The notes under the pieces were generated by a model. The model worked only from the letters and a program-made list of their open reading frames with translations, was not told where the DNA came from and ran no database searches. Positions 25,400 to 42,148 of a stretch of 64,000 bases of DNA are shown here, piece by piece. The DNA lies in assembly GCF_004005995.1 (NCBI RefSeq), contig NZ_CP034767.1:2294001-2358000 (forward strand), read 5' to 3'. The translations under genes were made by a program, and so were the position numbers. This DNA comes from Devosia sp. 1566 (GTDB lineage: Bacteria; Pseudomonadota; Alphaproteobacteria; Rhizobiales; Devosiaceae). The first letter of the stretch is position 1. Each line of letters begins with the position of its first letter.

Positions 25400-26245
25400 A
25401 TGAAGCATTCACTTACCATAGAGCACTCATTCCCCGTTTTGCAGCGCGCCCGCGGGGCCGGTGAACTCCGCACCAAGGAGCGTGCCGGGGCGACGCGGAT
25501 CGACACGCTGTGTCAGGAAGGCTGCGCCAAGATCCGCCTGCCGAATACCCATGGGCCGCATCTGGAAGCGGTGTTGATCAACACCGCGGGGGGCCTCACC
25601 GGGGGCGACCAGATGGCGTGGACGGCGCAGGTGGCCCCCGAGGGCAAGCTGCTGCTAACCACCCAGGCCTGCGAGCGTATCTATCGCTCCATCGGCGGCG
25701 CGGCGCAGGTGCAAACCCGGCTCGAAGTGGGCGCGGGTGCGCATCTCGACTGGATGCCCCAGGAAACCATTCTGTTCGAGCACAGCGTCCTGCAGCGCCG
25801 CATCGATATCGACCTCGCGCCCGGCGCCACGCTGACGGCGGTGGAAGCGGTGCTGCTTGGGCGCGATGCCATGGGGGAAACCGCGGCCCATGCCACCCTC
25901 AACGATCAGTGGCGCGTGCGGCGCGAGGGTCGGCTCATCCATGCCGAAGCCAACCGGCTGACCGCCGAAGCCTTGCCACGTGAGGGCTTGTCGCTGCTCG
26001 CGGGCAATCGCGCCTTTGCCACCATTCTCCATGTTGCAACCAGCGCCGATGCCGCCGAAGCCCAGCTTGCCCGCATCCGCCCGTCCTTGGCCGATCTCGG
26101 CGGCACCATTGCGGCGAGCGTCGTGGGCGAGCGGCTGGTGATCCGCGCGCTCGCTCCAGGCGGGCTTGCGCTGCGACGCCAAATTGTTCCACTTCTGGCC
26201 CAGCTTTCCGGCACCGGCAGCGTGCCGCGCCTGTGGCACCTATAG
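25400..26245 (+). CDS. ureD: Urease accessory protein UreD
   Basis: A 281-residue accessory protein that binds apo-urease and, with UreF and UreG, helps load nickel. Family blocks: [59 protein letters not shown] and [14 protein letters not shown] (given in parts). The ATG at 25400 gives a typical UreD length but has no clear ribosome site. A GTG at 25340 is in frame and would add 20 residues. It is the first gene of the urease cluster, 98 bp from the divergent small secreted-protein gene, so the operon promoter must lie in 25303-25399. Confidence 0.92.
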   Translation: MKHSLTIEHSFPVLQRARGAGELRTKERAGATRIDTLCQEGCAKIRLPNTHGPHLEAVLINTAGGLTGGDQMAWTAQVAPEGKLLLTTQACERIYRSIGGAAQVQTRLEVGAGAHLDWMPQETILFEHSVLQRRIDIDLAPGATLTAVEAVLLGRDAMGETAAHATLNDQWRVRREGRLIHAEANRLTAEALPREGLSLLAGNRAFATILHVATSADAAEAQLARIRPSLADLGGTIAASVVGERLVIRALAPGGLALRRQIVPLLAQLSGTGSVPRLWHL

Positions 26246-26253
26246 GACAACAG

Positions 26254-26556
26254 ATGAACCTGACCCCGCGTGAAAAAGACAAGTTGCTGATCTCCATGGC
26301 CGCAACCGTCGCCCGTCGGCGGCTGGAGCGCGGCGTCAAGCTCAACCATCCCGAAGCCATCGCGCTGATCACCGACTTCGTCGTGGAAGGCGCGCGCGAC
26401 GGGCGGCCGGTGGCCGAACTGATGGAAGCCGGGGCCCATGTGGTCAACCGCGACCAGGTCATGGAAGGGATTGCCGAGATGATCCATGACATCCAGGTGG
26501 AAGCAACCTTTCCCGACGGCACCAAGCTGGTTACCGTCCACCAACCGATCCGCTGA
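26254..26556 (+). CDS. ureA: Urease gamma subunit
   Basis: A 100-residue protein, exactly the length of stand-alone bacterial UreA. It starts [17 protein letters not shown] and continues with [30 protein letters not shown] and a closing [15 protein letters not shown]. It is a structural subunit of the UreABC trimer. AGGA lies 7 nt before the ATG at 26254. An earlier in-frame ATG at 26233 overlaps the end of ureD and is not preferred. It begins 8 bp after ureD. Confidence 0.97.
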   Translation: MNLTPREKDKLLISMAATVARRRLERGVKLNHPEAIALITDFVVEGARDGRPVAELMEAGAHVVNRDQVMEGIAEMIHDIQVEATFPDGTKLVTVHQPIR

Positions 26557-26598
26557 GCCGAGTCTGCTCGGCAGCCCAAGAACCAACAGGTCCCGTCC

Positions 26599-26904
26599 AT
26601 GATTCCAGGTGAAGTCATCACCGTTCCCGGCGATGTTGAACTAAACGCCGGCGCTGCTGTGACCGTGCTCGAAGTGGCCAATACCGGCGATCGCCCGGTG
26701 CAAGTCGGCTCGCACTATCACTTCTATGAAGCCAATGCGGGGCTGCGCTTTGAGCGCGAGCAAGCCCGCGGCATGCGGCTCGATATCGCAGCGGGAACTG
26801 CCGTGCGCTTCGAGCCCGGGCAAACCCGAGAGATCAGGCTGATCCCGCTTGGCGGCGACCGGCAAGTCTATGGGTTTCGCGGGCAGATCGGCGGGGCACT
26901 ATGA
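26599..26904 (+). CDS. ureB: Urease beta subunit
   Basis: A 101-residue subunit. Family blocks [41 protein letters not shown] in parts, the [29 protein letters not shown] stretch and [12 protein letters not shown] are all present and full length. It packs with UreA and UreC in the urease core. Its stop codon overlaps the ATG of the next frame (26901) by 4 bp. Confidence 0.97.
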   Translation: MIPGEVITVPGDVELNAGAAVTVLEVANTGDRPVQVGSHYHFYEANAGLRFEREQARGMRLDIAAGTAVRFEPGQTREIRLIPLGGDRQVYGFRGQIGGAL

Positions 26905-27311
26905 GCGAGACCGAAGTGGGACAGCGCGAAGAGTTCAAGCGGCGCCTGGCAGCAGTGATGGCAGACCTCAACGGGGATGGCATCCGCAGCGCGCCTGCCA
27001 TGCTGACGCTGGGCCATCTGGCGCAGGGCATCGCCGACCAGCTCAGGGTTGCAACCTGGCCCGATGCCAAATCCGCCATGAACATGACCTTTGTGCGCGC
27101 GGTGCTTGGGGAATTCGGCACCCAGATGGACACCCATCAGCGCGCCGGGCGGATCAACCAGGCCTATGCCATCCAGGCCCTTTCCATGTCGATCCTGGCG
27201 CGCAGCCATGCCGATGATCCCGTCGTGGCTCAAGGCGAGCAACTGATCGACACGCTGATCGAACGCGCCATCGCCTTTTACCGCCAGCAGCGCCCCGCCA
27301 AGTCGAACTGA
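26901..27311 (+). CDS. Urease-cluster protein of unknown function between ureB and ureC
   Basis: A 136-residue soluble, helical protein. No enzyme motif was recognised. A short acidic loop DLNGDGIRS (about 22-30) resembles a calcium-loop sequence but is isolated. The C-terminal half is leucine/alanine rich ([16 protein letters not shown]). It overlaps ureB by 4 bp and ends 43 bp before ureC, so it is translated as part of the urease operon. Extra frames at this position are known from rhizobial urease clusters, but no function has been assigned to my knowledge. Confidence 0.75.
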   Translation: MSETEVGQREEFKRRLAAVMADLNGDGIRSAPAMLTLGHLAQGIADQLRVATWPDAKSAMNMTFVRAVLGEFGTQMDTHQRAGRINQAYAIQALSMSILARSHADDPVVAQGEQLIDTLIERAIAFYRQQRPAKSN

Positions 27312-27354
27312 TCGCCGGACCAACCCTCAGCCGCCCACCACCGGAGCCGTTTCA

Positions 27355-29064
<1,710 letters not shown>

Positions 29065-29149
29065 CTGGGATCGGCCTAGATACAAGCCTTCCCGGCTGCC
29101 CTAATCTTGCAGGGCGGCAGTCTGCCGCGGATCGTTGCTGGAGGCGTTG

Positions 29150-29608
29150 ATGATCTACCTTCTCGCACTTCTTATTGGCGTTGTTGCCGGCTTGCGCGCC
29201 GTGACCCCGCTGGCGGCCGTCAGTTGGGCGGCGGCTCTGGGCTGGATCGACCTCAGCAACAGCTGGGCGTCGTTCATGGGGTCGGCGATCACACCCTGGA
29301 TCTTCACCATTCTTGCGGTGTTGGAGCTGGTGACCGACCAACTGCCGCAAACACCCAGCCGCAAGGTGCCGATGCAATTTGGCGCCCGCATCGTGACCGG
29401 CGCCTTTTCTGGAGCCGTGCTTGGCATTTCGGGCGACGGCCTGATCGGCGGATTGATCGCCGGCGCCATAGGGGCGGTTCTGGGCACCCTAGGCGGTGCT
29501 GAATTGCGCGCCCGCATGGCCGCCGCGTTCGGCAGCGATCGACCCGCGGGGCTGGTGGAAGACGTTATCGCGATTGTTCTGGCTTTCGCTATAGTGGCGC
29601 TGGTCTGA
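29150..29608 (+). CDS. DUF4126 family membrane protein
   Basis: A 152-residue hydrophobic protein with four to five helices. GLRAVTPLAAVSWAAALGW, LELVTDQLPQTPSRK and the glycine-rich GAFSGAVLGISG and GGLIAGAIGAVLGTLGG segments match DUF4126 proteins, integral membrane proteins of unknown role. GGAGG stands 6 nt before the ATG at 29150. It lies 85 bp after ureC, in the same direction, inside the urease cluster. Whether it takes part in urea, ammonium or nickel handling is not known. Confidence 0.8.
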   Translation: MIYLLALLIGVVAGLRAVTPLAAVSWAAALGWIDLSNSWASFMGSAITPWIFTILAVLELVTDQLPQTPSRKVPMQFGARIVTGAFSGAVLGISGDGLIGGLIAGAIGAVLGTLGGAELRARMAAAFGSDRPAGLVEDVIAIVLAFAIVALV

Positions 29609-29674
29609 GCGCCATCCAACTTCCGCCGCTTGTTGGTGCAAGTCTTTGGGCTGAGGTCGATAGGGAGAGCCACG

Positions 29675-30061
29675 ATGATCACGAAACGAGTTCTGGCCGC
29701 GCTTGCGGTGCTCACCGGCACGGCGGTGCCAGCCATGGCAGCGCAGACCAGCGTTTCCATAACGCTGGGCAACGAAGGTGGCGATCTGGAGCGCCGAGTG
29801 ACCGTCTATGATTGCGAAGTGGGTGATCCCATCAGCGTGCAATACATCAATGCCGCCCCCAACTTCCTCGCCATCCTGCCCGTGCCCGACCAAACCGAAC
29901 CGCTGGTGTTTGCCGCGGTGCTCTCCGCTTCGGGTGTGCGCTATGCCGCGGGGCAATTCATCTGGTCCACCAAGGGTGTCGACGCGACGCTGATCGACAT
30001 CACCGAAGGCGAGGATGCCGACCCGATCAATACCTGTAGTGAAGTCAACAACACCCCCTGA
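29675..30061 (+). CDS. MliC-like (lysozyme inhibitor family) exported protein
   Basis: A 128-residue secreted protein with a signal peptide (1-23, ending AMAA). The mature part follows the MliC pattern: a cysteine in VYDCEVGDPISVQYIN, hydrophobic strands, the signature SASGVRYAAGQFIWSTKG and a late cysteine (NTCSE) that can pair with C47. MliC proteins block the active site of c-type lysozyme through the SASG loop. It has no lipobox, so it would be soluble in the periplasm. AGGGAGAG precedes the ATG. It is sandwiched between DUF4126 and ureE in the urease cluster, an unexpected context. Confidence 0.78.
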   Translation: MITKRVLAALAVLTGTAVPAMAAQTSVSITLGNEGGDLERRVTVYDCEVGDPISVQYINAAPNFLAILPVPDQTEPLVFAAVLSASGVRYAAGQFIWSTKGVDATLIDITEGEDADPINTCSEVNNTP

Positions 30062-30089
30062 GCCCTCGTTCAGGCAACAGAGTGAACCC

Positions 30090-30554
30090 ATGCTGCGTGC
30101 CTCCACCCACCTGCCCCCCGGCCATGGCCGTGGGGATGCCTTTGACGTCATCAGTCTTGCCCATGACGAGCGGCGCCTACGCCGCAAGCTCCTGACCCTG
30201 CGCGGCGGCACCGAAGTGCTGGTGGATTTTCCCCAAACCCTGACCCTTGAGCATGACGGGGCCTTGCTACTCGAGGACGGGCGCCTTGCAGGGATCATTG
30301 CTGCGGACGAATTGCTCTATGAGATTCGGGCCGACGATCGCGCCCATCTGGTGCGGCTCGCCTGGCATATCGGCAATCGCCACACTTCAGCGCAGCTGGA
30401 GGCGGATCGCATCCTGATCAAGCGCGATCACGTGCTCAAAACCATGTTGGAAGGGCTCGGTGCGCGCATCACCAATATCTCCGAACCGTTTTTCGCCGAG
30501 CACGGCGCCTATCACAGCCATGGCGATGCCGGGCACGCCTTGCTTAACCGATGA
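30090..30554 (+). CDS. ureE: Urease accessory protein UreE (nickel metallochaperone)
   Basis: A 154-residue nickel carrier. The N-terminal peptide-binding-like domain has [31 protein letters not shown] (in parts), and the metal-binding domain has [27 protein letters not shown], with the conserved interface histidine in RDHVL. The tail is short with scattered histidines ([12 protein letters not shown]) rather than a long His-rich extension. It hands nickel to UreG. It overlaps ureF by 4 bp (start 30551). Confidence 0.95.
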   Translation: MLRASTHLPPGHGRGDAFDVISLAHDERRLRRKLLTLRGGTEVLVDFPQTLTLEHDGALLLEDGRLAGIIAADELLYEIRADDRAHLVRLAWHIGNRHTSAQLEADRILIKRDHVLKTMLEGLGARITNISEPFFAEHGAYHSHGDAGHALLNR

Positions 30555-31210
30555 GCGGCGGCGACCTGCAAAAGCTGCTGACCTGGCTGTCACCCGCCTT
30601 TCCCGTCGGGGCTTTCGCGTGGTCGGCGGGGCTCGAAACCGCCATCCAGACCCGTGTGGTGCATGACCGCGCCACGACGCAGGACTGGATCGAGGGCAGC
30701 CTGCATCATGGTGGGCTGCGCACCGACGCCATCCTCCTGGCCGCCGCCCATCGCGTGGCCGATGACGCGGCAGCATTAAGTGAGCTTGCCGACTTGTGCC
30801 TCGCACTGACGCCGGCGCGAGAACGACACACGGAAACCGTCACTACCGGCGATGCCTTTGCTGCGGCAGCGCAGGCCTGGTCCCGGACGGGGACCCTGGT
30901 GCTGCCCCAGCCCTGCCCCTACCCCATCGCCGTAGGCGCCATTGCCGGCAAGCACGGGCTTGAGCCCGGCGCCACACTCCTGGCCTTCATCACTGCGGCC
31001 GTGCATGCGCAGGTCTCGGTGGCTGTGCGGCTCGTGCCCATCGGTCAAACCGATGGCTTGCGGATCATGGCTGCGCTGGAGCCGGCGGTCGCGCAAGTGG
31101 CGACGTTGTGCGGGAGCGCTGGCCTCAACGAGATCGGGGGCATTGCCTATGCCGCCGATATCGCGCAAATGGCCCACGAGACCCTCCATACGAGAATCTT
31201 CCGCTCATGA
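30551..31210 (+). CDS. ureF: Urease accessory protein UreF
   Basis: A 219-residue helical protein. It opens [24 protein letters not shown], the standard UreF start, followed by [31 protein letters not shown] and [14 protein letters not shown]. It bridges UreD and UreG in the activation complex. Both ends overlap neighbours by 4 bp (ureE before, the DUF3995 gene after), so translation is coupled. Confidence 0.95.
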   Translation: MSGGDLQKLLTWLSPAFPVGAFAWSAGLETAIQTRVVHDRATTQDWIEGSLHHGGLRTDAILLAAAHRVADDAAALSELADLCLALTPARERHTETVTTGDAFAAAAQAWSRTGTLVLPQPCPYPIAVGAIAGKHGLEPGATLLAFITAAVHAQVSVAVRLVPIGQTDGLRIMAALEPAVAQVATLCGSAGLNEIGGIAYAADIAQMAHETLHTRIFRS

Positions 31211-31638
31211 GCATGTTCATTGCCGCCTTCATGTTCATTCCCTTGCTGGCGGTTTCGTTTGCCCACCTACTCTGGTCGGTGGGCACGACCTGGCCGATCC
31301 GCAACGAGCAATTGCTCGCCCAAACCGTTGTGGGCACCCCGGGCGTCACGCGGATGCCGCCTCGGCTGGTTTCGCTGGCCGTAGCAATCGGCACGCTGGC
31401 CGCCGGCATCGTCGCCCTGGCACTCGCGGACCATGACAGCGGCGGCGCCACCCTGACACTGGTCGGCGCGCTGTGTGCGATCCCATTTTTGGCGCGAGGA
31501 GGCCTGGGCTATACCGCCCGCTGGGCGGAACGGACCCCTGAACCAAGCTTCCGGTTCAACGACCGGCGGGTTTATTCACCGCTTTGCCTGTTTATCGGGC
31601 TGGGCTTTCTGGCACTTGTTCTCTTGAGGCTCCTATGA
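31207..31638 (+). CDS. DUF3995 family membrane protein in the urease cluster
   Basis: A 143-residue protein with about four hydrophobic helices. [26 protein letters not shown] near residues 18-43 (helix plus loop) is the DUF3995 pattern. Arginine-rich loops are followed by a final helix [18 protein letters not shown]. It overlaps ureF and ureG by 4 bp each, which fixes its start at 31207 and shows that it is translated in lockstep with the urease maturation genes. The role is unknown. Links to transport or membrane docking of the activation complex would be guesses. Confidence 0.78.
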   Translation: MSMFIAAFMFIPLLAVSFAHLLWSVGTTWPIRNEQLLAQTVVGTPGVTRMPPRLVSLAVAIGTLAAGIVALALADHDSGGATLTLVGALCAIPFLARGGLGYTARWAERTPEPSFRFNDRRVYSPLCLFIGLGFLALVLLRLL

Positions 31639-32270
31639 AGTCGCTCAACGGTCCCCTCCGCATCGGCATTGGCGGTCCCGTCGGTTCGGGCAAGACCACG
31701 CTATGTGAAATGCTGCTCAAATCCATGCGCGAGCGCTATTCCATGGCCGTGGTGACCAACGACATCTACACTCAGGAGGATGCCCTGATCCTCGCGCGGG
31801 TGCAGGCGATTTCGGAAGATCGCATCGTTGGCGTTGAAACCGGTGGCTGCCCGCATACGGCGATCCGCGAGGATGCCTCGCTGAACCTTGCGGCCATCGA
31901 CGCGCTCAACCGCAAGTTCCCCGATCTCGACATCATCCTGATCGAAAGCGGCGGCGATAATCTGGCCGCAACCTTCTCGCCCGACCTGGCTGACCTCACC
32001 ATCTATGTGATTTCGGTGGCCCAGGGCGAAAAGATCCCGCGCAAGGGCGGCCCGGCGATCTCGCGCTCGGACCTGCTGGTGATCACCCATACCGATCTTG
32101 CGCCACATGTGCGCGCCAGCCTTGAAGTGATGGAAAGCGATACGCAAAAGGTGCGCGAGGGCCGCCCCTATGTGTTCACCGACCTGCTGCGCCGCGAAAG
32201 CCTCGATCAGATCATCGCCTTCATCGAAAAGGCCGGCGGGCTGGCCGAGGTGACCGCGGCCGCGGAATAG
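31635..32270 (+). CDS. ureG: Urease accessory GTPase UreG
   Basis: A 211-residue SIMIBI-class GTPase. P-loop GPVGSGKTT near 12-20, then [29 protein letters not shown] with the metal-binding Cys-Pro-His, the ESGGDNL switch and [18 protein letters not shown]. It couples GTP hydrolysis to nickel delivery. It is full length and overlaps the DUF3995 frame by 4 bp. It is the last recognised maturation gene of the cluster. Confidence 0.97.
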   Translation: MKSLNGPLRIGIGGPVGSGKTTLCEMLLKSMRERYSMAVVTNDIYTQEDALILARVQAISEDRIVGVETGGCPHTAIREDASLNLAAIDALNRKFPDLDIILIESGGDNLAATFSPDLADLTIYVISVAQGEKIPRKGGPAISRSDLLVITHTDLAPHVRASLEVMESDTQKVREGRPYVFTDLLRRESLDQIIAFIEKAGGLAEVTAAAE

Positions 32271-32272
32271 CA

Positions 32273-32737
32273 GTGAGCGGATTTTTGCGCTTGCGGGCTA
32301 GCCTTACGGGCTTGCCGCCGGCGCCGGTCTGGCCCCAAGGCACATACCGGATGCCGCTGGCGGAGGCCGGACCGCGAGACCTGCACGATCTGCTGGTGCT
32401 GGCTTACTGCGATGGCGGCGGCAGTGTCCCGCCCTTTGAGACCTGGTGGACAGGGCTTGTCGAGGATGACGAGTTTCATCCCGAGCTCGTCATCATCGCC
32501 GCGGACGCGAATGACCGGCCCATCGGCATTGCCCAGTGCTGGACTAGTGGCTTCATCAAGGATCTGGCTGTTGCGCCAGCGTGGCGCCATCGTGGCATTG
32601 GCGCAGCCTTGCTGCGCACCGCGTTGGCCGTCTTTGCCGCCGAGGGGCTGACCCAGGTTGACCTCAAGGTCGAGGCCGACAACATTGCGGCGCAACGCTT
32701 TTACCGCCGCATGGGCATGGTCGAGGCGACGGACTAG
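32273..32737 (+). CDS. GNAT-family N-acetyltransferase
   Basis: A 154-residue protein with a GTG start 2 bp after the ureG stop, so it is likely the tail gene of the urease operon. The acetyl-CoA-binding motif A is VAPAWRHRGIGAALLRTAL (about 101-119), and motif B is DNIAAQRFYRRMGM near the C-terminus. The substrate cannot be predicted. Its last codons overlap the convergent phosphoesterase gene by 4 bp, which argues that the urease transcript ends here or runs antisense into the glycogen operon. Confidence 0.82.
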   Translation: MSGFLRLRASLTGLPPAPVWPQGTYRMPLAEAGPRDLHDLLVLAYCDGGGSVPPFETWWTGLVEDDEFHPELVIIAADANDRPIGIAQCWTSGFIKDLAVAPAWRHRGIGAALLRTALAVFAAEGLTQVDLKVEADNIAAQRFYRRMGMVEATD

Positions 32738-33465
32738 GATGCGATCATCACCACATGGCTGACCAGACGACCATCGGCGAAATGATGGATCATCAGCCCG
32801 GGCGGGTCGACGCGTTGAGCCTCCTTGCCATCGAGGCGCAGCTTGTTGGAGCGCGCCACCGACGGCGCCATCGTGGCGGGGCGGCCGGCAAAGCTCGTGA
32901 ACAATGGTCGGTGCACATGCCCGCAGGTAAGGCCCAGCACCGGCGAGGCAGCCGCAGCGATCGTGTCCGCCAAGGCGGCGCCGTTAAGGCAAATATTGCG
33001 ATCCTTGTTGTCGATCCCGCAGCGAAAAGGATGCTGGTGCTGGAACAGGAGCGCTGGCGGGCCCTGCTCCGCCAGCTGCTCCGCGAGCCACCCTAGCACG
33101 GGTGCAGCGTCACCATGGTGCTGACCGGCCACGGTCACATCCAGCCCGATCAATCGCAGCGACCCCAGATCCCTGATGCTGTGAAGCGCGCCCTGCAGCC
33201 CCCAACTGTGCTCGGCGCCGAAGACGCGCCGCATGGGGCCGTGGTGATCCATATTGCCGGGCACCACCTGAACCGGCGCCTTGAGCGATCCCAGCCGTTC
33301 GGCAACATCAGCATAGCTTTGCAGTGCGCCATCTTCCGCCAGGTCCCCGCTCACGATTACCGCGTCGGGCGCGAGAGGGCGCAGCCAGGTCAGCACGGCA
33401 TCGAGCCGGGCCAGCGCCTCTCGGGTTCCGTTGGCGTGGATATCACTGAGCTGGGCGATGATCAT
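32734..33465 (-). CDS. Calcineurin-like metallophosphoesterase (CpdA-like)
   Basis: A 243-residue protein with the five metallophosphoesterase blocks: SDIHANG at 7-13, VSGDLAEDG near 40, GNMDHHGP near 70, FQHQHPF near 141 and GHVHRP near 182. This order fits class III cyclic nucleotide phosphodiesterases or related small phosphoesterases. Its start overlaps the end of glgX by 23 bp, so it is the last gene of the glycogen operon and probably translationally coupled. A link to cyclic nucleotide or sugar phosphate control of glycogen use is inference. Confidence 0.85.
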   Translation of the reverse strand: MIIAQLSDIHANGTREALARLDAVLTWLRPLAPDAVIVSGDLAEDGALQSYADVAERLGSLKAPVQVVPGNMDHHGPMRRVFGAEHSWGLQGALHSIRDLGSLRLIGLDVTVAGQHHGDAAPVLGWLAEQLAEQGPPALLFQHQHPFRCGIDNKDRNICLNGAALADTIAAAASPVLGLTCGHVHRPLFTSFAGRPATMAPSVARSNKLRLDGKEAQRVDPPGLMIHHFADGRLVSHVVMIAS

Positions 33466-35464
33466 TGTCTGCCTTTCCCCGAACCAGAGCCACTACCGAA
33501 CGGGGCCCCAAAGTAACCGTTCCACCGCCGATCACCGGGTGCAGATCGGAAGCGAGGCCAACACTCCAGTCACCAGCGGGCAGTTGCGCCGCGAGGCTAT
33601 CGTGCCGGCGGTTGAACCAGATCAGCACGTCATCGGAGCCGTAGCAGAGATGCATGCCCAGAACCGAAGCATTGGGATGCTCCCATTCGACGCTGTTCAT
33701 CTCGTGCCCCGATGGGTGCAGCCAGGTCACGTCGCGCTGACCGGCGGCTCCGGTCCCGTTGAGGAAGCGATCAGTATGCACCGCCGGATGCCCCTGGCGA
33801 AAAGCGCAAAGGGCGGCAACAAGGGCCGCTAGCTCCCGATCGCCGTTGGACCAGTCCAGCCAGGTGATCTCGTTATCCTGCGCATAGGCATTATTGTTGC
33901 CTCCTTGCGTGCGGAACAACTCGTCGCCCTGTTGCAGGAGGATGCCGCCGCGCGACAGCAACAGCGTGGCGAGCAGCGCGCGCACATCGCGGCGGCGGGC
34001 TAGATTGATCTGCGCATCCTCGGTTTCCCCTTCCACGCCGCAATTCCAGGAGAGATTGTGATTGTGCCCGTCGCGGTTGTCTTCGCCATTGGCCTGGTTG
34101 TGCTTGTGCGCATAGCTCACCAGATCGCGCAGGGTGAAGCCGTCATGCACCGCCAGCAGATTGATCACTGAAGCGGGCGTGCGCCCATCGCGATCAAACA
34201 ACTCGGCGCTGCCGGCAAGCTTGGCTGCAAACCGGCCAATGGAGCCGGGCTCGCCCCGCCAGAAGGCCCGCACCCCATCACGATAAGTGTCATTGTGCTC
34301 CCGGAATGGCGGCCCGAACTGGCCCAGCTGATAGCCGCCACGACCCGGATCCCAGGGTTCCGCGGCAAGGATGCACCGGCTCAGCAGTGGATCGGCCTTG
34401 ATCCGCTCGAGCAGTTCGGCGCGGGGATTGAACTCGGGCTCGCGCCCCAGCACCGGCGCCAGGTCGAAGCGAAAGCCCGATACACCGCCCTCCTCCACCC
34501 AAAAGCGCAGGCTATCGATGACGAGGCGCTGCGTCGCTGGATGATTGCAGCGCAGCGTATTGCCAGTGCCGGTGTAATTGACGAGTTCCTGGCGGTCTTC
34601 GCGATCGGCAAACCAGAAATAAGCTTGCGGATCGAGACCCATGAGGCTCAGGATCGGGCCTTGCGCATCGCTTTCGCCGGTGTGGTTGAACACCACATCC
34701 AGGATCACCGCTATCCCCGCTTCCCGATAGCGGTCTGTGAGCTGACGTAGATCGGCGATACCGCCGGGTGCAAGGCGCGGATCAATGGCGCCATAGGCAA
34801 TAGGATTATAGCCCCAGGCATTGCTCAGCCCCAGCGCCGGCAGGTGCCGCTCGTCAATCCAGGCGGTCACCGGCATCAACTGCAGGGTGTCGACGCCAAG
34901 CTGTTGGAAGTGCTCGATCACGGCCGGCGCACCCAAGCCCTTCAGCGTACCGCGCTCGGCCGGTGGGACCTGGGGGTGGCGCATGGTGAAACCACGCACA
35001 TTGAGCTCGTAGAAGAACTTAGGAGTCGTCAGGAGCGGCCCAGTCGCAGCCGTAAGCTTTTCGACGACAACGGCCTTGGGCACCAGTGGCGCAGTATCGA
35101 AGGAAGGGTCTCGTGGGCAACGCAAATCGGGCGAATAGGCGAAGGCCCGATCCAGTTGCCGGGCATAGGGATCAACGAGGAGTCGCGCAGGATCGAAAAA
35201 CAAGCCGCTATCGGGCGCATATGGACCGTCGACACGCAGCCCGTAGCGCGTGCCGACGCCCAGACCGGCGATCAGAGCGGCATGGATACCGTCGTGATGC
35301 ACATCGAATGGAAAACGATGAACCTCGCTGTCATGCTCATCGAAGATCGATACCCAAAGCGCTGTTGCAGCAGAGGAAAAAACCGCGAAGTTGACCCCCT
35401 CAGGGGTGATCGTCGCGCCCAGATCATGGGTGTTGCCGCGGCCGGGGAGCAGCCGCGGCACCAT
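33443..35464 (-). CDS. glgX: Glycogen debranching enzyme GlgX
   Basis: A 673-residue GH13 isoamylase-type enzyme that removes limit-dextrin branches left by GlgP. An N-terminal CBM48 domain (LPGRGNTHDLGATITPEGVNFAVFSS in parts) precedes the barrel. Catalytic blocks are ILDVVFNHTGE, nucleophile in GFRFDLAPVLGRE, acid in ILAAEPWDPG and LLAVHDGFTLRDL. The ATG at 35464 lies one base after the pgm stop. An in-frame TTG at 35530 inside pgm would extend it but has no support. It overlaps the phosphoesterase gene downstream. Confidence 0.93.
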   Translation of the reverse strand: MVPRLLPGRGNTHDLGATITPEGVNFAVFSSAATALWVSIFDEHDSEVHRFPFDVHHDGIHAALIAGLGVGTRYGLRVDGPYAPDSGLFFDPARLLVDPYARQLDRAFAYSPDLRCPRDPSFDTAPLVPKAVVVEKLTAATGPLLTTPKFFYELNVRGFTMRHPQVPPAERGTLKGLGAPAVIEHFQQLGVDTLQLMPVTAWIDERHLPALGLSNAWGYNPIAYGAIDPRLAPGGIADLRQLTDRYREAGIAVILDVVFNHTGESDAQGPILSLMGLDPQAYFWFADREDRQELVNYTGTGNTLRCNHPATQRLVIDSLRFWVEEGGVSGFRFDLAPVLGREPEFNPRAELLERIKADPLLSRCILAAEPWDPGRGGYQLGQFGPPFREHNDTYRDGVRAFWRGEPGSIGRFAAKLAGSAELFDRDGRTPASVINLLAVHDGFTLRDLVSYAHKHNQANGEDNRDGHNHNLSWNCGVEGETEDAQINLARRRDVRALLATLLLSRGGILLQQGDELFRTQGGNNNAYAQDNEITWLDWSNGDRELAALVAALCAFRQGHPAVHTDRFLNGTGAAGQRDVTWLHPSGHEMNSVEWEHPNASVLGMHLCYGSDDVLIWFNRRHDSLAAQLPAGDWSVGLASDLHPVIGGGTVTLGPRSVVALVRGKADNDHRPAQ

Positions 35465-35465
35465 C

Positions 35466-38537
<3,072 letters not shown>

Positions 38538-38541
<4 letters not shown>

Positions 38542-39809
38542 CGGCTCGCCAGGTATTTGTTGATCATGGGCTGGGTGATCAGCGTCACGCCATCATCGCT
38601 GCGGCGGAACCACTTGGCGTCGAACTCGGGATCCTCGCCGACTACCAAGCCCTCGGGGATGTTGACGCCGCGATCGATCACCACTTTGCGCAACCTGGCG
38701 CTGCGACCGATGTCGCAATAGGGCAGCACCACCGCTTCGTTGAGTTCCGAATAGGAGTGGACGCGCGACCCGGTCGAGAGCAGCGTGCGCTGCAGCGAGC
38801 CGCCCGAGATGATGCAATCGCCCGAGACCAGCGAGTTCACCGCCGCACCGCGCCGCCCGTCGTAATCATGCACGAATTTGGCCGGCGGGGTGATCTCGGC
38901 ATAGGTCCAGATCGGCCAGTCGCGGTCGTAGAGATCGAGTTGGGGCTGGATGTCGGTGAGGTCGATCGAGGCCTTCCAATAGGCGTCGATCGTGCCGACG
39001 TCGCGCCAATAAGAAACTTCTTCCTTGGACGAGCGCACGCAGGAGCGTGGGAAGCGGTGCGCCCAGGCGGTGCCGTTCTTGACGATATAGGGGATGATGT
39101 CCTTGCCGAAGTCCCGATTGGAGCCTTCGGTGGCCGCATCGCGCCGCAGCTGCTCCATCAGGAACCGCGTGTCGAACACGTAAATGCCCATGGACGCGAG
39201 CGCCATGTCCGGCTTGTCGGGGATCCCCGGCGGGTCCTTGGGTTTTTCGACGAAATTGACGACACGGTCGCGGCCATCCACATGCATCACGCCAAAGCCG
39301 GTGGCTTCCATCCGCGGCACTTCAAGGCAGCCAATGGTCACGTCGGCGCCGGTGTCCACATGCTGGCGCAGCATGATTTCGTAGTCCATCTTGTAGATGT
39401 GGTCGCCCGCGAGGATGACGATATAGCGGGCGCCGGAATCCTCGATGATGTCCATGTTCTGGTACACGGCATCGGCGGTGCCGGCGTACCACATATCCTC
39501 GCGCACCCGCTGGCTGGCGGGCAAGACGTCGAAGCTTTCGTTACGCTCGGGGCGCAGGAAGTTCCAGCCGCGCGACAAGTGCCGGATCAGGCTGTGCGCC
39601 TGGTATTGCGTCGCCACGGAAATGCGGCGAATGCCCGAATTGATGGCGTTCGAGAGCGCAAAATCGATGATGCGCGACTTGCCGCCGAAATACACTGCGG
39701 GCTTGGCGCGGCGGTCGGTCAGTTCCATCAAACGCGTGCCGCGACCACCGGCCAACACATATGCCATCGCCTCGCGTGCCAGCGGCGACGGCGCCCGATA
39801 ATCAGCCAT
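38538..39809 (-). CDS. glgC: Glucose-1-phosphate adenylyltransferase GlgC
   Basis: A 423-residue enzyme that makes ADP-glucose, the committed step of glycogen synthesis. The nucleotide-binding [24 protein letters not shown] (in parts, about 22-45), the [13 protein letters not shown] loop, [12 protein letters not shown] and FVEKPKDPP are present. The C-terminal beta-helix ([23 protein letters not shown] in parts) is complete. GGAGGG stands 6 nt before the ATG at 39809. The enzyme is usually activated by fructose-type glycolytic intermediates in this bacterial group. Confidence 0.96.
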
Positions 39810-39865
39810 TTAATCCCTCCAAAATAGCCCGGTTTGACCCGGAGCGTTCTTCGGCCCCCGCCGGT

Positions 39866-42061
<2,196 letters not shown>

Positions 42062-42148
42062 CCGCGCATCCTTTGTCCGATCACAGCCGGTCAAAGCCGG
42101 CTGGACCTCATTGTCTTATTGCATTCATCGGACGCGCTCCGCTGCAAC

